A stretch of 64,000 nucleotides of DNA from Desulfobacteraceae bacterium. GTDB taxonomy: Bacteria > Desulfobacterota > Desulfobacteria > Desulfobacterales > Desulfobacteraceae. This document shows, in pieces, positions 62,115 to 64,000 of the stretch (position 1 is the stretch's first letter; each line of letters begins with the position of its first letter). The notes under the pieces were generated by a model, which was not told the origin of the DNA, searched no databases, and saw nothing but the letters and a program-made list of their open reading frames with translations. Position numbers and translations under genes: made by a program. Location: NCBI GenBank assembly GCA_004796375.1, contig QZLA01000109.1, forward strand, positions 1 through 64,000, given 5' to 3'.

Positions 62115-64000
62115 ATGACCAAATCGAATTACTGGGCAGATAATTATGTCAGGAAACTGAGCAGTGCCCAGGATGCCCTCAAGAATATCAGGCCCGGCCA
62201 GCGGGTGTTTATCGGGTCCTCATGCGGGGAACCCCAGCACCTGGTCAAGGAGCTGTCCGTTCTCTCTTCCCGGTTTACGGACCTTGAAATCGTCAGACTA
62301 CTGGCCCTGGAAAGTGCCCCCTTAACCCTGATTGCCAACCGGTCGCACTCCCAGGCGTTCAATATCCGTTCATTTTACCCGGGATCTGCCCACCCCAAGG
62401 AATTAAAACAGAACCAACGGTTCATTACCCCGATTAACCTGTCCGCCATTCCCAGACTGTTCAAATCAGGTCAAATAAAAGTCAATGCCGCCCTGGTGCA
62501 GGTTTCCCCCCCGGATGATTTCGGGTGGATGAGTCTCGGGGTATCCGTGGATATTACAAAGGCGGCCTGTGAGTCGGCTGATCTTGTCATCTGCCAGGTC
62601 AATTCAAGCATGCCCAGGGTCCTGGGGCAAAGCTTTATCCATGTCAACTCCGTAGACCACATTATTGAACATGAAGAGGACCTGCTCAATATCAAGCATA
62701 TGCCGGAAATAGAAGCTGCAGATATGATTGCCAAGCACATTTCAAGACTGATCGAGGACGGTGCCACCCTCCAGACCAGTCTGGGGACCACCAGTCAGGC
62801 AACCATGCTGTGCCTTTCGGATAAAAATGATTTAGGCATCCATACCCAGTTTGTTACGGATGATATTATGCGGCTGGTCTCTTTGGGGGTGATCACCAAC
62901 GATCACAAAGGCTTCAATAATGGCAAAATTGTTGCCAGCAGTGCGGCAGGCTCATCCCTGTTATATGAATTTCTGGATGACAATCCCTCCATCGAGTTCC
63001 ACCCGTCCGACTATGTGAATGATCCCGGCATTATTGCGCGGCACAACAAGATGGTTTCCATGAACACGGCCATGGCCATCGACCTGACCGGCCAGGTGGC
63101 TGCCGATGCCCTGCCCTACAACAACTTTTCCGGGGTTAACGGCATGGCGGACTTTATCCGGGGCGCTTCCATGGCGCCCAACGGCAAGTCCATACTGATG
63201 CTGACCGCCACATCCGATCACGGGCGGCGAAGCCGTATTGTTCCCCTGCTCAGTGATATCCCCATGGTGGTGCCGCGAGCGGATGTCCAGTTCGTCGCCA
63301 CCGAATACGGGGTGGTCAACCTGTTCGGGAAAAGTATCCAGGAGCGGGCCATGGCCTTGATCTCCATTGCCCACCCCGATTTCAGGGATGAGTTGTTTGC
63401 CAAGGCCAAGGAACTGGACCTGATCGACATCGACCGGAAACTCAAGCACTCCATCAAAGGGGTGTATCCCTTAAAATATGAAGAAACCATACAGATCAAG
63501 GGCCTGCCCATCACCTTCAGACCGGCCAAGCCGGTTGATGAGCGGGGAATCCAGGAGCACTACTATAACCTGAACCGGTCGGACATCGTGTCCCGTTTTT
63601 TCCATGAAAAGACCAGTTTTGTCCACGACCAGATCGAAACCACCTTTGAGATCGATTATATCAATGACCTGACCATTGTTGCGGTGATCGGTGAGATCGG
63701 GTTTGAAAAAATCATTGCCGTGGGTGAGTATTACCGCAACTCCATTGTGAACATGGCTGAAATCGCGTTTTCCGTGTCCAGGGAATACCAGGGCATGGGC
63801 ATTGCCAAGATCCTCCAGTCCAAGCTGGCAGAGGCTGCCAAGGACAACGACATCAAGGGACTTGTGGCCTATACCAGTCGGGGGAATGAGGGAATGATCC
63901 GGCTGTTTCACACCCTGCCCTACAAGGTGAACTCTGAAAAAGAGGAGGACATGCTGGTCTTAAGCTGCCTGTTCTCTGAACCCCTGGAAAAAGAAAGTTA
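62115..64000 (+). CDS. Acetyl-CoA hydrolase/transferase fused to a GNAT domain (3' end at the window edge)
   Basis: An open frame of at least 628 codons runs to the last base; the final TA could be the first two bases of a stop codon. Residues ~1-450 match acetyl-CoA hydrolase/transferase, with TSLGTTSQA, GVNGMADFIRGA and the catalytic Glu (~397) in TEYGVVNLFGKSIQERA. Residues ~480-628 form a GNAT acetyltransferase with VSREYQGMGIAKILQSKL. Such fusions are frequent in sulfate reducers and may couple CoA transfer to protein or metabolite acylation. TTGGAGA precedes the ATG. Confidence 0.88.
   Translation, partial: MTKSNYWADNYVRKLSSAQDALKNIRPGQRVFIGSSCGEPQHLVKELSVLSSRFTDLEIVRLLALESAPLTLIANRSHSQAFNIRSFYPGSAHPKELKQNQRFITPINLSAIPRLFKSGQIKVNAALVQVSPPDDFGWMSLGVSVDITKAACESADLVICQVNSSMPRVLGQSFIHVNSVDHIIEHEEDLLNIKHMPEIEAADMIAKHISRLIEDGATLQTSLGTTSQATMLCLSDKNDLGIHTQFVTDDIMRLVSLGVITNDHKGFNNGKIVASSAAGSSLLYEFLDDNPSIEFHPSDYVNDPGIIARHNKMVSMNTAMAIDLTGQVAADALPYNNFSGVNGMADFIRGASMAPNGKSILMLTATSDHGRRSRIVPLLSDIPMVVPRADVQFVATEYGVVNLFGKSIQERAMALISIAHPDFRDELFAKAKELDLIDIDRKLKHSIKGVYPLKYEETIQIKGLPITFRPAKPVDERGIQEHYYNLNRSDIVSRFFHEKTSFVHDQIETTFEIDYINDLTIVAVIGEIGFEKIIAVGEYYRNSIVNMAEIAFSVSREYQGMGIAKILQSKLAEAAKDNDIKGLVAYTSRGNEGMIRLFHTLPYKVNSEKEEDMLVLSCLFSEPLEKES

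Noticed and set aside
1-64000. CRISPR array, prophage, insertion sequence or toxin-antitoxin pair
   Set aside because: No regularly spaced repeats, transposase, integrase, phage structural gene or recognisable toxin-antitoxin pair was seen on either strand.

Overview
The window looks like chromosome from a sulfate-reducing Desulfobacteraceae-type bacterium (Desulfobacterota, former Deltaproteobacteria). I infer this from the large PAS/GAF hybrid kinases, the rpsF-rpsR-DUF2232-rplI-dnaB-hflX order, an HsdR-N-domain orphan, an acetyl-CoA hydrolase/GNAT fusion and a selenocysteine tRNA. No genus is claimed. Coding density is high. I see no insertion sequence, prophage, CRISPR array or rRNA gene.

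Layout. 1-0.2 kb: selC (tRNA-Sec) on the minus strand with a near-consensus sigma-70 promoter. 0.2-14.6 kb: a minus-strand signalling block. In transcription order it holds a sigma-54 response regulator, an apparent -24/-12 promoter with an upstream palindrome, a chemoreceptor with two tandem CZB domains, a CheA-like protein that has lost its phosphotransfer domain and most of its ATP site, a PAS hybrid kinase with receiver and HPt, an HD-GYP response regulator, and a second very large hybrid kinase. 14.9-22.1 kb: a lipid-modification cluster (SRPBCC-SDR fusion, DUF1365-cyclopropane synthase fusion, COG2907 flavoprotein, GPH-type transporter, chalcone-isomerase-like protein, DUF1499). 22.2-29.3 kb: a secreted beta-helix protein, an NCS2 permease, a MATE exporter behind a leader peptide and terminator, cardiolipin synthase and a small membrane protein.

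29.4-38.4 kb: a plus-strand run pepT-like, larC, pgpA, recA, alaS, yejB, yejE, then an SMR exporter. 38.7-43.9 kb: a cold-shock protein, a tiny zinc-ribbon protein, several inverted repeats, flavin enzymes (two Old Yellow Enzyme paralogues around a TSUP transporter) and an HsdR-N protein. 43.9-51.1 kb: uvrA and pdxA (minus), a 0.5-kb AT-rich gap, a divergent dnaA and a GlcD-type oxidase. 51.1-56.8 kb: a small Cys-rich protein, then hflX, dnaB, rplI, DUF2232, rpsR and rpsF, with a promoter and structured leader. 57.0-64.0 kb: a CPBP/exosortase-associated membrane protein with altered catalytic residues, an orphan protein, a TetR regulator, glycogen phosphorylase, and an acetyl-CoA hydrolase/transferase-GNAT gene cut by the window end.

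The most interesting unit is the 4.5-13.1 kb block. It reads as a chemoreceptor pathway in which CheA is a kinase-dead scaffold. Phosphate would be supplied by a hybrid kinase with its own HPt, and output would be an HD-GYP c-di-GMP phosphodiesterase. The whole unit appears to be under sigma-54 control. Other points worth checking are the attenuator-like MATE leader, the unusual DnaA signature, and the two domain fusions in the lipid cluster.
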